Numbered from the stretch's first letter, positions 8,210 through 16,710 are shown. The stretch: 64,000 nucleotides of DNA from Muricoccus nepalensis (GCF_006438825.1 NZ_RCZP01000002.1:156568-220567); one strand, 5' to 3'. Translations and numbers: made by a program. The notes: generated by a model from the sequence alone, not told the origin.

Positions 8210-9370
8210 ATGGCCACCCTGACCCTGCCCACCGCCGCCGGCGCGCTGGAGGCCTACACCACCGGCGCGCCCGGGGATTTCGCGGTGGCGAAGCCGCCCT
8301 ACCCGCGTGTGGCCTACGCGGCCGCGCACGTCGTCGCCGACCCGCTGGCCGAGCAGGACCCCTGGCTGGACGCCAAGGTCGACTGGGACCGCACCATCGC
8401 CTTCCGCCGGCACCTCTGGTCGCTCGGCCTCGGCGTCGCGGAGGCGATGGACACGGCGCAGCGCGGCATGGGGCTCGACTGGGCGGGCGCGCAGGAGCTC
8501 ATCCGCCGCTCCCTCGACGCCGCGAAGGACTATCCGGAGGCGGTGATCGCGAGCGGCGCCGGGACGGACCACCTGGCGCCCGGCCCGGACGTGACGGTGG
8601 ACGACGTCATCCGCGCCTACGAGGAGCAGTGCGCGGCGGTGGAGGGCATGGGCGGGCGCATCATCCTCATGGCGTCCCGCGCGCTGGCGAAGGCGGCGCG
8701 GTCGCCGGAGGACTACGTGCGCGTCTACGACCGCGTGCTCTCCTCGGTGCGCCAGCCCGTCATCATCCACTGGCTCGGCGAGATGTTCGACCCGGCGCTG
8801 GAGGGCTACTGGGGGCACCACGACCACATGGCGGCCATGGAGGTGGCGCTCGAGGTCATCGCCGCCCACGCGGACAAGGTGGACGGCGTGAAGATCTCGC
8901 TGCTGGACGACCGGAAGGAGGTGTCCATGCGCCGGCGCCTTCCGAAGGGCGTGCGCATGTACACGGGGGACGACTTCAACTACGCGGAGCTGATTGCGGG
9001 CGATGCCGAGGGGCATTCGGACGCGCTGCTCGGCATCTTCGACCCCATCGCACCGGCCGTCGGCGGTGCGCTGGCCGCGCTGTCGCGGAACGACATCTCG
9101 ACCTTCCACGGCATCCTGGCGCCGACGGTCCCGCTGTCCCGCCACATCTTCAAGGCGCCGACCCGCTTCTACAAGACGGGCGTGGTGTTCATGGCCTGGC
9201 TGAACGGGCACCAGGACCACTTCGTCATGGTCGGCGGGCAGCAGTCCACGCGCTCCATCGGGCACTTCGCCGAGCTGTTCCGCCTCGCCGACAAGGCGGG
9301 GCTGCTGTCGGACTCCGAGCGTGCGGCGGCGCGGATGCGGACGCTGCTCGCGCTGCACGGGGTGGCGTGA
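8210..9370 (+). CDS. DUF993 / dihydrodipicolinate synthase-like family protein
   Basis: A 386-residue protein matching the DUF993 family, a distant branch of DapA-type TIM-barrel aldolases. Segments recognised are KPPYPRVAYAAAHVVADPLA near the N terminus, EAVIASGAGTDHLAPGPDVT, VIIHWLGEMFDPALEGYWGH and HADKVDGVKISLLDD. The lysine in that last segment (Lys228) stands where a Schiff-base lysine would be expected. It begins two bases after the dehydrogenase stop, and its own stop overlaps the next start (TGATG), so the three proteins should be made together. A likely role is retro-aldol cleavage of the oxidised sugar made by its neighbour; no member's reaction is known to me. Confidence 0.85.
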   Translation: MATLTLPTAAGALEAYTTGAPGDFAVAKPPYPRVAYAAAHVVADPLAEQDPWLDAKVDWDRTIAFRRHLWSLGLGVAEAMDTAQRGMGLDWAGAQELIRRSLDAAKDYPEAVIASGAGTDHLAPGPDVTVDDVIRAYEEQCAAVEGMGGRIILMASRALAKAARSPEDYVRVYDRVLSSVRQPVIIHWLGEMFDPALEGYWGHHDHMAAMEVALEVIAAHADKVDGVKISLLDDRKEVSMRRRLPKGVRMYTGDDFNYAELIAGDAEGHSDALLGIFDPIAPAVGGALAALSRNDISTFHGILAPTVPLSRHIFKAPTRFYKTGVVFMAWLNGHQDHFVMVGGQQSTRSIGHFAELFRLADKAGLLSDSERAAARMRTLLALHGVA

Positions 9371-10200
9371 TGGAGGCGCCGCGCTCCCCGCCGGGGCCGC
9401 TCTCCCTCAACACCGTCACGGTGAAGGAGCGCTGGGGCCTTGCGGACTGCATCGAGGGCTGCGCGCGCCACGGCATCCCCGGCATCTCCCCCTGGCGCGA
9501 CGTGCTGCAGGCCATGGGGGTGGAGCGGGCCGCGCGCGCCATCCGCGACGCCGGGCTCTCGGTCTCCGGCCTCTGCCGCGGCGGGATGTTCCCGGCGTCG
9601 GACGCGGCGGGTCGGGCGGCCGCGATCGAGGACAACCGCCGCGCCATCGCCGAGGCCCAGGCCATCGGCGCCCCCTGCCTGGTCATGGTCTGCGGCGGGC
9701 TGCCGCCGGGGTCGAAGGACATCGACGGCGCCCGCGCGATGGTGCGCGACGGGCTGCACGCCATCATGGACGAGGCCCGCGCGGCCGGCGTGACCGTCGC
9801 GCTGGAGCCGCTGCACCCCATGACCTGCGCCGACCGCAGCGTGCTGTCCACGCTTGCCCAGGCGCTGGACCTCTGCGACGAACTCGGCGCGGGCAGCGGC
9901 GTCGCGCTCGACGTCTACCATGTCTGGTGGGACCCGGCGCTGCGCGCGCAGGTCGCGCGGGCGGGCTCGCGCGTCGCGGCCTTCCATGTCTGCGACTGGC
10001 TGGTGCCGACGACGGACACGGTCTTCGACCGCGGCCTGCCGGGGGAGGGGGTGATCGACATCCCCGGCATCCGCGCCCTGGTCGAGGCCGGCGGCTACCG
10101 CGGGCACACGGAGGTCGAGATCCTCTCGCGCCGCTGGTGGGCGGCCGACCCCGACGAGGTGCTTCGCGAGATGAAGCGGCGGCACGGCACCGCCTGCTAG
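9370..10200 (+). CDS. sugar phosphate isomerase/epimerase family TIM-barrel protein
   Basis: A 276-residue xylose-isomerase-like TIM barrel (AP endonuclease 2 superfamily). Metal-binding positions are visible in VTVALEPLHPM (Glu), ALDVYHVWWDP (Asp, His), VAAFHVCDWL (His) and the late GHTEVEILSRRWW (Glu). Proteins of this fold isomerise or epimerise sugars, and some beta-eliminate 3-keto-glycosides. The start ATG overlaps the stop of the DUF993 gene by one base, making it the third coupled gene. The partnership with a Gfo/Idh/MocA dehydrogenase is a recurrent feature of keto-sugar pathways. The exact reaction is open. Confidence 0.88.
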   Translation: MEAPRSPPGPLSLNTVTVKERWGLADCIEGCARHGIPGISPWRDVLQAMGVERAARAIRDAGLSVSGLCRGGMFPASDAAGRAAAIEDNRRAIAEAQAIGAPCLVMVCGGLPPGSKDIDGARAMVRDGLHAIMDEARAAGVTVALEPLHPMTCADRSVLSTLAQALDLCDELGAGSGVALDVYHVWWDPALRAQVARAGSRVAAFHVCDWLVPTTDTVFDRGLPGEGVIDIPGIRALVEAGGYRGHTEVEILSRRWWAADPDEVLREMKRRHGTAC

Positions 10201-10234
10201 GCTGCCCGGCCACGACCTGGAGGAACGACCAAGA

Positions 10235-11260
10235 ATGAGCACCCCCCGCCGCGCCCTCTTCGGCGCCGCCGCCGGCCTCGTCGCGTTGCCGGCCTGGGCC
10301 CAGGCGCAAGCCCCGACCCCGACCCCGACCCCGGCCCCCGCTTTGGGCGCGGCCGAGGCGTGGACGCCCAGCCGCCCCATCCGCTTCGTCGTGCCCTTCG
10401 CCGCCGGGGGCGCGACCGACGTCGTCGCGCGCGTGCTCGCGGACCGGATGGGCGAGAGGCTGGGCCAGCCCGTGGTCGTGGAGAACCGCGCGGGATCGGG
10501 CGGCAACATTGGCGTCGAGAACGCCGTCCGCGCCCCCGCCGACGGCACCGTGATCCTCATGGGCACCACGGGCACGCTGACGATCAACCAGCACCTCTAC
10601 GCCAACATGGGCTTCGACCCCGTGCGCGACCTAGCGCCGGTCTCGATGGCCTTCGCGACCGACCACGTGCTGATCGTGAACCCGGCGCACCCCGCCCGCA
10701 CCGTGCAGGAATTCGTCGCCTGGCTGCGCGCGAATCCGGGCAAGGCGAGCTTCGGCTCGGCGGGCTCGGGCTCCTCCACGCACATGGTGGCCGAGCTGTT
10801 CCGGGCGGCGGCGAAGGTGGAGGTCACGCATGTTCCCTACCGCGGCAGCGCGCCCGCGCTGAACGACACGGTCGCGGGCAACGTGCAGTTCATGCTCGAC
10901 CAGCTTCCCTCCGCCATCGGGCAGATCCAGGGCGGGCGCGTGCGGGCGCTGGCGACGACGGGGCCGAAGCGCACCTCCCAGTTGCCGGACGTGCCGACCA
11001 TGGCCGAGAGCGGCCTGCCCGACGCGGAGGCGACCTCCTGGGGCGCGGTCATGGCGCCGCACGGCACGCCCGCCCCGGTGATCGCGCGGCTGAACGCGGT
11101 GCTGCGCGAGGCGCTGGCCGACCCGGCGATCCAGGCGCGCCTGGTGGCGGCCGGGGCCGACGCGGTCTCCTCCACCCCCGCGGAGCTGTCCCAGAAGATG
11201 ACGCAGGAGGCCGCGACCTGGGGGCGCGTGGTGCGGGAGGCCCGGATCACGGTGAACTGA
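10235..11260 (+). CDS. Bug/TctC-family tripartite tricarboxylate transporter substrate-binding protein
   Basis: A 341-residue secreted receptor, the second Bug-family protein in the window. The signal region STPRRALFGAAAGLVALP carries a twin-arginine pair and is followed by a short threonine-proline linker (PTPTPTPAPA), encoded by a CCGACC-type simple repeat, between the export signal and the mature domain. Family motifs are RPIRFVVPFAAGGATDVVAR, QPVVVENRAGSGGNIG, VTHVPYRGSAPALNDTVAG and WGAVMAPHGTPAPVIARLN. It lies 34 bases after the sugar-isomerase gene, in the same direction and behind the TetR operator, so it may supply the substrate of that operon. No membrane subunits are present. Confidence 0.92.
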   Translation: MSTPRRALFGAAAGLVALPAWAQAQAPTPTPTPAPALGAAEAWTPSRPIRFVVPFAAGGATDVVARVLADRMGERLGQPVVVENRAGSGGNIGVENAVRAPADGTVILMGTTGTLTINQHLYANMGFDPVRDLAPVSMAFATDHVLIVNPAHPARTVQEFVAWLRANPGKASFGSAGSGSSTHMVAELFRAAAKVEVTHVPYRGSAPALNDTVAGNVQFMLDQLPSAIGQIQGGRVRALATTGPKRTSQLPDVPTMAESGLPDAEATSWGAVMAPHGTPAPVIARLNAVLREALADPAIQARLVAAGADAVSSTPAELSQKMTQEAATWGRVVREARITVN

Positions 11261-11306
11261 GCCCGCTGGCGTCGGGGCGCCGCGGTCAGGCCCGGCGGCT
11301 CACCCC

Positions 11307-11346
11307 TTTGTTAATGGAGTTTATCACGGTATCGCATCTAATATTC
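11307..11346 (+). promoter_or_regulatory. AT-rich island, possible promoter of the small downstream gene
   Basis: About 40 bases rich in A and T (from TTTGTTAATGG to TCTAATATT), standing out sharply from the surrounding sequence. TAATAT or TCTAAT could act as a -10 box; no convincing -35 is spaced correctly. A hairpin with arms CAGGAGA (11380-11386) and TCTCCTG (11392-11398) follows. The region separates the Bug gene from a 71-residue unknown. Confidence 0.35.
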
Positions 11347-11467
11347 GCGTGCTCCCGCGTTGTGCCGATGAGGGGCGGTCAGGAGAGGCGTTCTCCTGGA
11401 CGCGGTCGTCGGGATGCCGGTCACAAGCATTTCGGCGCCCAAAAACGGGACGCGAGGGGAACGACGA

Positions 11468-11683
11468 ATGGTGGAACAGGACAGCGTGGCGTGCCAGATC
11501 CGGCGCGAGCTACGGCGCGCCGGGCGGGACTTGGCGAGCCTCGCCCATGTGGCCGACTACGCTGACTTTCCCCAGGTCGCCGACATGCTGTGGTCCATGG
11601 CCGGCCTCCTCGACGAGTGCCGGCCCGGCGAGGCGCCGCGGGCCGAGGGCACCGTGACGCTGCGCGAGGCTCAGCGCGCGTAG
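11468..11683 (+). CDS. small hypothetical protein
   Basis: A 71-residue soluble protein, not recognised. It begins MVEQDSVACQIRRELRRAGR and continues DLASLAHVADYADFPQVADM with LWSMAGLLDECRPGE, which looks mostly helical. ATG 11468 is chosen because GAGGGGAACGA precedes it; the frame is open back to 11414 without a better ribosome site. The 3' end overlaps by 13 bases, tail to tail, with the large outer-membrane gene on the other strand. It has its own upstream AT-rich region, so it is probably transcribed separately. No function can be offered. Confidence 0.6.
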   Translation: MVEQDSVACQIRRELRRAGRDLASLAHVADYADFPQVADMLWSMAGLLDECRPGEAPRAEGTVTLREAQRA

Positions 11684-13797
11684 TCGGCCACCCCGCGCCG
11701 CGCGGCCTCGGCCCGGCCGGCGCGGGTGACCTCCCAGATCGGGTTGTCCACGGCCAGCCGCTGCCCGCCGTCGCGCTGCACGGGGCGGATCACCGCCGTC
11801 CCGCTGCCGCGCGACTCGGCGCCGAAGAGTGACAGCGGGACGCGGACGTAGATCCCCTTGTCGAAGGACCCCTCCCCGAAGCGGGAGAAGGGCACGTTGG
11901 TAAAGGTGGCGAATCCGCCCACCTCCACGCCGCTGTCGAAGCGCCGCCCCATCTCGATCGTGCCGCCCCAGTCCCCCGCCAGGTAGCGCCCGGCGCGCAG
12001 CACGCCGTAGAGGTTCCAGAAGGGCAGGTCGGCGTAGAGCGAGACGTGGCCCGTCGCCACGCCGTAGTTCCGGAAGCCGAAGAGCCCGTCCGTCGCGCGC
12101 TGCTGCACGAGGTTGAGGTCGAGGCCGAGGGCGAAGCCGCGGCTGACCGGGCGCCAGAGCACCTCCGACGAGACGCCGCCGAACATCGGCTCGAGCAGCC
12201 CGGCGGTCGCGCGCGCGAAGACGTCGGGCGCGATGTTCCAGACGCCCTCGGCGTAGAGGCCGGGGATCGAGGTCTTCCCGTCCCGCGCGTAGAGGGCGTA
12301 GTCGCTGCGCACGCGCGGCAGCTTGCTGTCCGACGGCAGTCCGCCCGCGAGGTTGCCGAACACCGCCTGCTGGAGCGCGCCCGAGAGGCTGAGGGCGCCG
12401 TATTCCACCCGCGCCCCGGCCGCGGCGGCGCCCTGGTAGCGGACGGTGCTCGTGGGGTCGCCGAGCTGGAGGTTCAGGCGGGGCTCCAGCACCCAATCAA
12501 AGCGCGGGCCGGACTCGGTGAAGGCCTCGGGCCCGACGACGCCCTCGGCGGGAAAGAGGGTGGTGGCGGACCAGGCCTCCTCGGGGCTGCCGAGGCCGCT
12601 GCGGGGCGCGGCGGCCTCGATCGCGCGGCGGGGCACCAGCAGCGACCCCATCTCCGCCCCCGCCTGCCACCAGGAGAGGCGCAGCGCCTCGACGGCGGGG
12701 GGGAGGATGCCGTTGACGGCGCGCAGCACGCGGGAGGCGACCTGGGGGAGGGTGCGGAAACGGCCCTCGCCGATGGCGATCCGCGCCTCGGCGCCGCGCT
12801 CCTGGTAGGCGAGGGGACGGAAGCCGGCGGCGCGGAGCGCCTCGAAGGCGGCGGCGGCGCGGCTGTCCTCGTCACCTTGGCTGGCGCGGGCTGGCAGGGC
12901 GGGCATGGGGCGGAGCGGCGGGGCGGCGGGCGGGTTCGCCGGGTCCATGCGCAGCGAGATCCGGGCCATGAGGTCCGTGCCGTGCACGAAGGAGAGGCCG
13001 GCGTCGACGTGCTCGCCCGACCATTGCAGGCCGAGGTTCACGGGGCTGCGGGCGAGACCCCGAAGTGGGCCGCGCGCGACGGGATAGCCGCCGCGCTCGT
13101 CGCGGAGCGCGTCGCCGGACCACTCGACCTTCGCGCGCAGCCCGTCGAGCGCGCCCCAGGGGGTCTCGAAGGTCGGCAGGCTGTACTCGGCGCCGCCGAA
13201 GGGGGCGACCTGCTCGCCGCGGAAGAAGTTCAGCCGGAGCGTGCCGCCGCGGCCGACGTCGCGCGGGCGGGCGCGGAAGGCATCGGAGAACTCCGTCAGC
13301 GGGTTGGTCAGGTCGCCCCGCGTGCCCAGGCGCCCGAAGCCGAGGCCGGCCGAGAGGTCGAGCGCCCCCCAGCGGCGGGAGGCCACCACGTATTCCCCGC
13401 CGTAGATGCCGGTGCCGATGAGGTCCTGCAGCCCGACCGCGACGGCGGGGGTCCAGGGCCCCTCCTCCAGCAGCCGCAGCTTCACGTCGAAGGAGCGGTC
13501 AGTCGTGTTGCCGCGGCCGGTGGTGGCGTTCAGCCGGTCGGTGAGGCGGAAGGTGGTCTCCAGGAAGGGCAGGGCCTGGAAGTTGAAGAAGACGAAGCGC
13601 CGCTGGTGGCGCTGGGCGACGCCGCCCTCCAGCGTGCCGTCCTCGCGGAAGCGGGCGTTGCGGGTCTCGATGAGGCCCGCGCCGCCGAAGTCGCCGCCGG
13701 TCGCCGGCACCTCCTCGGCCCGTCCCGTCGTGGCCGCCAGGGGGAGCAGCGGGAAGGCGAGCAGCGGCAGGAGGGCGAGCCGGGCGGCGCGCGGCAT
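11671..13797 (-). CDS. YjbH-domain outer membrane protein, exopolysaccharide-related
   Basis: A 708-residue exported beta-rich protein resembling the YjbH (DUF940) family, outer-membrane proteins linked to exopolysaccharide or group-4 capsule secretion. A signal peptide (PRAARLALLPLLAFPLLPLA, then TTGRA) precedes GGDFGGAGLIETRNARF, the typical beginning of these proteins, followed by FFNFQALPFLETTFRLTDR, YGGEYVVASRRWGALDLSAG and LPTFETPWGALDGLRAKVEW. The C-terminal half has repeated amphipathic strands ending in TFTNVPFSRFGEGSFDKGIY and VRVPLSLF. No polysaccharide synthesis genes are adjacent, so its partners lie elsewhere. A substantial AAA-rich insertion sits around residues 300-330. Confidence 0.82.
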   Translation of the reverse strand: MPRAARLALLPLLAFPLLPLAATTGRAEEVPATGGDFGGAGLIETRNARFREDGTLEGGVAQRHQRRFVFFNFQALPFLETTFRLTDRLNATTGRGNTTDRSFDVKLRLLEEGPWTPAVAVGLQDLIGTGIYGGEYVVASRRWGALDLSAGLGFGRLGTRGDLTNPLTEFSDAFRARPRDVGRGGTLRLNFFRGEQVAPFGGAEYSLPTFETPWGALDGLRAKVEWSGDALRDERGGYPVARGPLRGLARSPVNLGLQWSGEHVDAGLSFVHGTDLMARISLRMDPANPPAAPPLRPMPALPARASQGDEDSRAAAAFEALRAAGFRPLAYQERGAEARIAIGEGRFRTLPQVASRVLRAVNGILPPAVEALRLSWWQAGAEMGSLLVPRRAIEAAAPRSGLGSPEEAWSATTLFPAEGVVGPEAFTESGPRFDWVLEPRLNLQLGDPTSTVRYQGAAAAGARVEYGALSLSGALQQAVFGNLAGGLPSDSKLPRVRSDYALYARDGKTSIPGLYAEGVWNIAPDVFARATAGLLEPMFGGVSSEVLWRPVSRGFALGLDLNLVQQRATDGLFGFRNYGVATGHVSLYADLPFWNLYGVLRAGRYLAGDWGGTIEMGRRFDSGVEVGGFATFTNVPFSRFGEGSFDKGIYVRVPLSLFGAESRGSGTAVIRPVQRDGGQRLAVDNPIWEVTRAGRAEAARRGVADYAR

Positions 13798-13929
13798 GGG
13801 TGGCGTGGATGCTCCCGATTTCGTGATCCAATGGCCATGGCGGGGGCGCGAAGGCAAGCGGCAACCGCCGGTTGAGCGAGGAAAGCGCGGGGATGGACAC
13901 CGGCCGGACACGCTCCCAGGATCGCGGGC

Positions 13930-14637
13930 ATGACCTTCTCCCTCCTGGGCCGCTGCGCCCGGACCGGCCAGATCGGCGCGGCCGGCGCCACCTCGGACAT
14001 CGGGGTGGGGGCGCGCATCCAGCACGTCGCGGGCGGGGTGGGGGGCGTGCTCACCCAGCACCGCACCGACCCCCGGCTCGGCCCGCGCGGGGTCGCGCTG
14101 CTGCGGAGCGGCTGCGGGGCGGCCGAGACGGTGGCGGCGCTGGTCGCCTCCACCCCGCACGAGGCCTGGCGGCAGCTCGCGGCGCTCGACGCGCGCGGCG
14201 GCACCGCCCACCACCACGGCGCCCGCGTGAAGCGGGAGCGGGGCGAGGCGCACGGGCGGGACTGCGTGGCCATCGGCAACATCCTCTCGAGCGAGGCGGT
14301 GCCCGCCGCCATGGTCCGCGCCTTCGAGGCCGACCCAGCGGCGCCGCTGGGCGACCGGCTGGTCGCGGCGCTGGCCGCGGGCGAGGCGGCGGGCGGCGAG
14401 CACGGCCCGGTCGTCTCCGCCGCGCTGGAGGTGCACGGGGAGCACAGCTTCGCCTTGGCCGACCTGCGCGTGGACCGGGCGGCGGACCCCATCGCGGAAC
14501 TGGCGGCGCTCTGGCGCGACTACGCCCCGAAGATCGACGAGTTCGTCCTCCGCGCGACCGACCCGGACCGGGCGCGCGGCGGCGCCTCCGGGGGCGTTCC
14601 GGGGGGCGTTCCGGGTCCGGGGGAGGCCGCCGCGTGA
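13930..14637 (+). CDS. DUF1028 domain-containing protein (Ntn-hydrolase-like)
   Basis: A 235-residue protein of the DUF1028 family, whose fold is of the N-terminal nucleophile hydrolase kind. Typical family segments are TFSLLGRCARTGQIGAAGAT at the N terminus, GARIQHVAGGVGGVLTQHRT, the mid-region DCVAIGNILSSEAVPAAMV and EVHGEHSFALADLRVDRA, with a C-terminal IAELAALWRDYAPKIDEFV. The last residues are a glycine-valine-proline repeat from a duplicated GGGGGCGTTCC unit. The stop overlaps the GTG start of the P1 peptidase (GTGA), implying coupled synthesis of two amidase-like proteins. The substrate is unknown. Confidence 0.85.
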   Translation: MTFSLLGRCARTGQIGAAGATSDIGVGARIQHVAGGVGGVLTQHRTDPRLGPRGVALLRSGCGAAETVAALVASTPHEAWRQLAALDARGGTAHHHGARVKRERGEAHGRDCVAIGNILSSEAVPAAMVRAFEADPAAPLGDRLVAALAAGEAAGGEHGPVVSAALEVHGEHSFALADLRVDRAADPIAELAALWRDYAPKIDEFVLRATDPDRARGGASGGVPGGVPGPGEAAA

Positions 14638-15692
14638 GGCGCCGCGACATCGCCGCCGGGATCGGCGCCGCCACCACCCTCCTCGGGGGAACCGCCATGG
14701 CCCAGACCGCCCCTCCTTCCGCGATCGGCGGCGCCATCACGGCGGTGCCGGGCATCAAGGTCGGCCACTTCACCGAGGCGCGCCGGCCGACCGGCTGCAC
14801 CGTCATCCTGACTGAGGAGGGCGCGACCGCCGGCGTGGACGTGCGCGGCGCGGCCCCCGGCACGCGCGAGACCGACCTGCTGAACCCCGCCAACCTCGTG
14901 GAGAAGGTGCACGCCATCCTTCTCTCCGGCGGCTCCGCCTTCGGGCTGGAGGCGGCGACCGGGGTGGTGCGCTGGCTGGAGGAGCGGGGCATCGGCTACC
15001 CCGCCGGCCCCGCGCGGGTGCCGATCGTGCCCGCCGCGATCCTGTTCGACCTCACGGTGGGCGACCACCGCATCCGCCCCGACGCCGCCGCGGGCTACGC
15101 CGCCTGCGAGGCCGCGCGGGCGGAGGCGCCGGCCGAGGGCAGCGTCGGCGCGGGCACGGGGGCGACGGTGGGCAAGCTCTTCGGCATGGCGCGGGCCATG
15201 AAGGGCGGCATCGGCACCGCGAGCCTCAAGGTGGGCGCGATCACTGTCGGCGCCATCGTCGCGGTGAACGCGGTGGGGGACGTGATCGACCCCGCGACGG
15301 GCACGGTGGTGGCGGGCGCGCGGGACGCGGAGGGCCGCCGCCCTGTCGGCGCCACCGCCGCGGTCCTGCGGGGGGAGCTGCCGGCCGCGATGCAGGCGGG
15401 CATGGCGACGACGATCGGCGTGGTGGCGACGGATGCGGCGCTGACCAAGGCGCAGTGCCAGCGTCTCGCGGGCGCAGCGCATGACGGGCTCGCGCGCAGC
15501 ATCGACCCCATCCACACGATGTCGGACGGGGACACGGTCTTCGCGCTCTCGACGGGGAAGGCGGGGCTGCCCGGGAACATGATGGCGCTCGGCGCCATCG
15601 TGCCGCATGTCATGGCGGCGGCGGTGCTGCGGGCGGTGCGGGCGGCCCGGGGGATCGAGCCCAGCCCGCCGGGGGTGTCGGAACTCGGGTAG
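14634..15692 (+). CDS. P1 family peptidase (DmpA/S58 type), exported
   Basis: A 352-residue self-cleaving aminopeptidase-like enzyme of family S58 (DmpA/BapA). GTG 14634 overlaps the upstream stop and gives an N terminus RRRDIAAGIGAATTLLGG with a twin-arginine export pattern ending near AMAQ. Family segments are VPGIKVGHFTEARRPTGCTV, LLSGGSAFGLEAATGVVRWL, GATVGKLFGMARAMKGGIGT and MATTIGVVATDAALTKAQ. Aligned to DmpA, the nucleophile at the autocleavage point is Thr259 (or 260) rather than serine, as in many relatives. Coupling to a DUF1028 protein suggests joint processing of a peptide or amide in the periplasm. Confidence 0.9.
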   Translation: MRRRDIAAGIGAATTLLGGTAMAQTAPPSAIGGAITAVPGIKVGHFTEARRPTGCTVILTEEGATAGVDVRGAAPGTRETDLLNPANLVEKVHAILLSGGSAFGLEAATGVVRWLEERGIGYPAGPARVPIVPAAILFDLTVGDHRIRPDAAAGYAACEAARAEAPAEGSVGAGTGATVGKLFGMARAMKGGIGTASLKVGAITVGAIVAVNAVGDVIDPATGTVVAGARDAEGRRPVGATAAVLRGELPAAMQAGMATTIGVVATDAALTKAQCQRLAGAAHDGLARSIDPIHTMSDGDTVFALSTGKAGLPGNMMALGAIVPHVMAAAVLRAVRAARGIEPSPPGVSELG

Positions 15693-15695
15693 GCC

Positions 15696-15724
15696 GGGAG
15701 CCCGGGGCAATCGCCCGGGCTCCC
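15696..15724. terminator. hairpin between convergent genes
   Basis: GGGAGCCCGGG (15696-15706) pairs perfectly with CCCGGGCTCCC (15714-15724) across a seven-base loop. It fills the 39-base gap between the stops of the P1 peptidase and manganese catalase genes, so it could end transcripts from both sides. There is no T tract on either side, so termination efficiency is uncertain. Confidence 0.55.
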
Positions 15725-15731
15725 GCGCCGG

Positions 15732-16655
15732 CTACATCTTCTTCGTCAGCTTCGCGGCGATCTCGAACATCTCCTCCGGCGCGTAGTCCGGCGAGAAGGC
15801 GGAGGGGATGCCCGTGAGCTGGTGGATCTTCCCGCCCTCGGGCATGCCGTCCACGACGCTCAGCTCGCCCGGTGGGTCGCCCGGCAGCGCCTGCTCGCCG
15901 TTGCCCCAGATGCCCGCCATGTCCTTGTAGTCGGCGGGGCTGAACGTATAGAGCCGGCGGTGCGAGCCCTCGTCGAGGTACTTCTGGCACTCCGGGATCT
16001 TGGAGAGGTTGATGTTCGGCGTCGGCAGGAACTTCTCGAGCTCGACGCCCGTGATGTTCTTCAGCGCCAGCGCGTAGGCGTGCGCGTGGACCGAGCCGCG
16101 GACGAGCAGGTAGCCGCAGACCTCGCGGCCCGTCGGGTCGGACAGGGTCTCGTAGACGCGCAGCTTGTGCAGGCGCGCGCCGCATTCGAGGTGGAAGTTG
16201 TGCAGCAGGTCCACGACGACGTTGCCCGTCGTGGTCACCATGTCGGCGTTCCAGGACATGGAGTTGCTGTTCACCGGCAGCGAGCCGCCGCCGTTGGACG
16301 CGAAGGAGGCGAAGGAGCGGATGTCCTTCATCGCCTCGAAGGGCGCGCCCGAAATGTCGCCGCCGTCGCCCGCGTCGCCGCCGGGCTTGTCCGGGCCGTT
16401 GTTCAGCATGGCGACGCCGTTGGAGACGAGCTCCACATGGCCCAGCTCCTCCGCCGTAATGGCGGCGACGAGGCTGTAGAAGGGCTTCAGCTTGTCCTTC
16501 GACTTGAAGTTGAAGCTCTGGAACATGTAGTTCCCGAGCGTCGACATTTCGCCGTACTTGCCGCCGAGCAGTTCCTGCAGGGCGGCGGCGGCGTTCGGGT
16601 CCTTGCGCTTCGGGGCGGGAAGCTCGGCCTGCAGCTTGTCGACGCGCATAAACAT
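15732..16655 (-). CDS. manganese catalase family protein
   Basis: A 307-residue non-haem catalase that splits hydrogen peroxide with a dimanganese centre. Ligands expected for the family are visible: Glu36 in KYGEMSTLGNY, Glu69/Glu70 and His73 in ITAEELGHVELVS, Glu157 in NFHLECGARLHKLRVYE, and a histidine in RGSVHAHAYALAL (near 190). The glycine/asparagine-rich segment PDKPGGDAGDGGDISGAPF is also typical. AGGAG stands well placed before ATG 16655. It is separated from the upstream dehydratase by 150 bases and has an EcfG-like promoter of its own, fitting an oxidative or general stress role. Confidence 0.95.
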   Translation of the reverse strand: MFMRVDKLQAELPAPKRKDPNAAAALQELLGGKYGEMSTLGNYMFQSFNFKSKDKLKPFYSLVAAITAEELGHVELVSNGVAMLNNGPDKPGGDAGDGGDISGAPFEAMKDIRSFASFASNGGGSLPVNSNSMSWNADMVTTTGNVVVDLLHNFHLECGARLHKLRVYETLSDPTGREVCGYLLVRGSVHAHAYALALKNITGVELEKFLPTPNINLSKIPECQKYLDEGSHRRLYTFSPADYKDMAGIWGNGEQALPGDPPGELSVVDGMPEGGKIHQLTGIPSAFSPDYAPEEMFEIAAKLTKKM

Positions 16656-16685
16656 GGATCAGTCTCCTGGGGTATCGCCTGACGG

Positions 16686-16710
16686 AACGGGCTCGCCCCG
16701 GGATGGTTCG
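16686..16710 (-). promoter_or_regulatory. candidate EcfG-type promoter of manganese catalase, one mismatch
   Basis: Read on the minus strand: CGAAC (16710-16706), 16 bases, CGTT (16689-16686). The consensus is GGAAC-N16/17-CGTT, so only the first base differs. Transcription would begin near 16680, about 25 bases before the catalase ATG and just upstream of its AGGAG. Position, spacing and target gene all fit a general-stress promoter. Confidence 0.5.
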
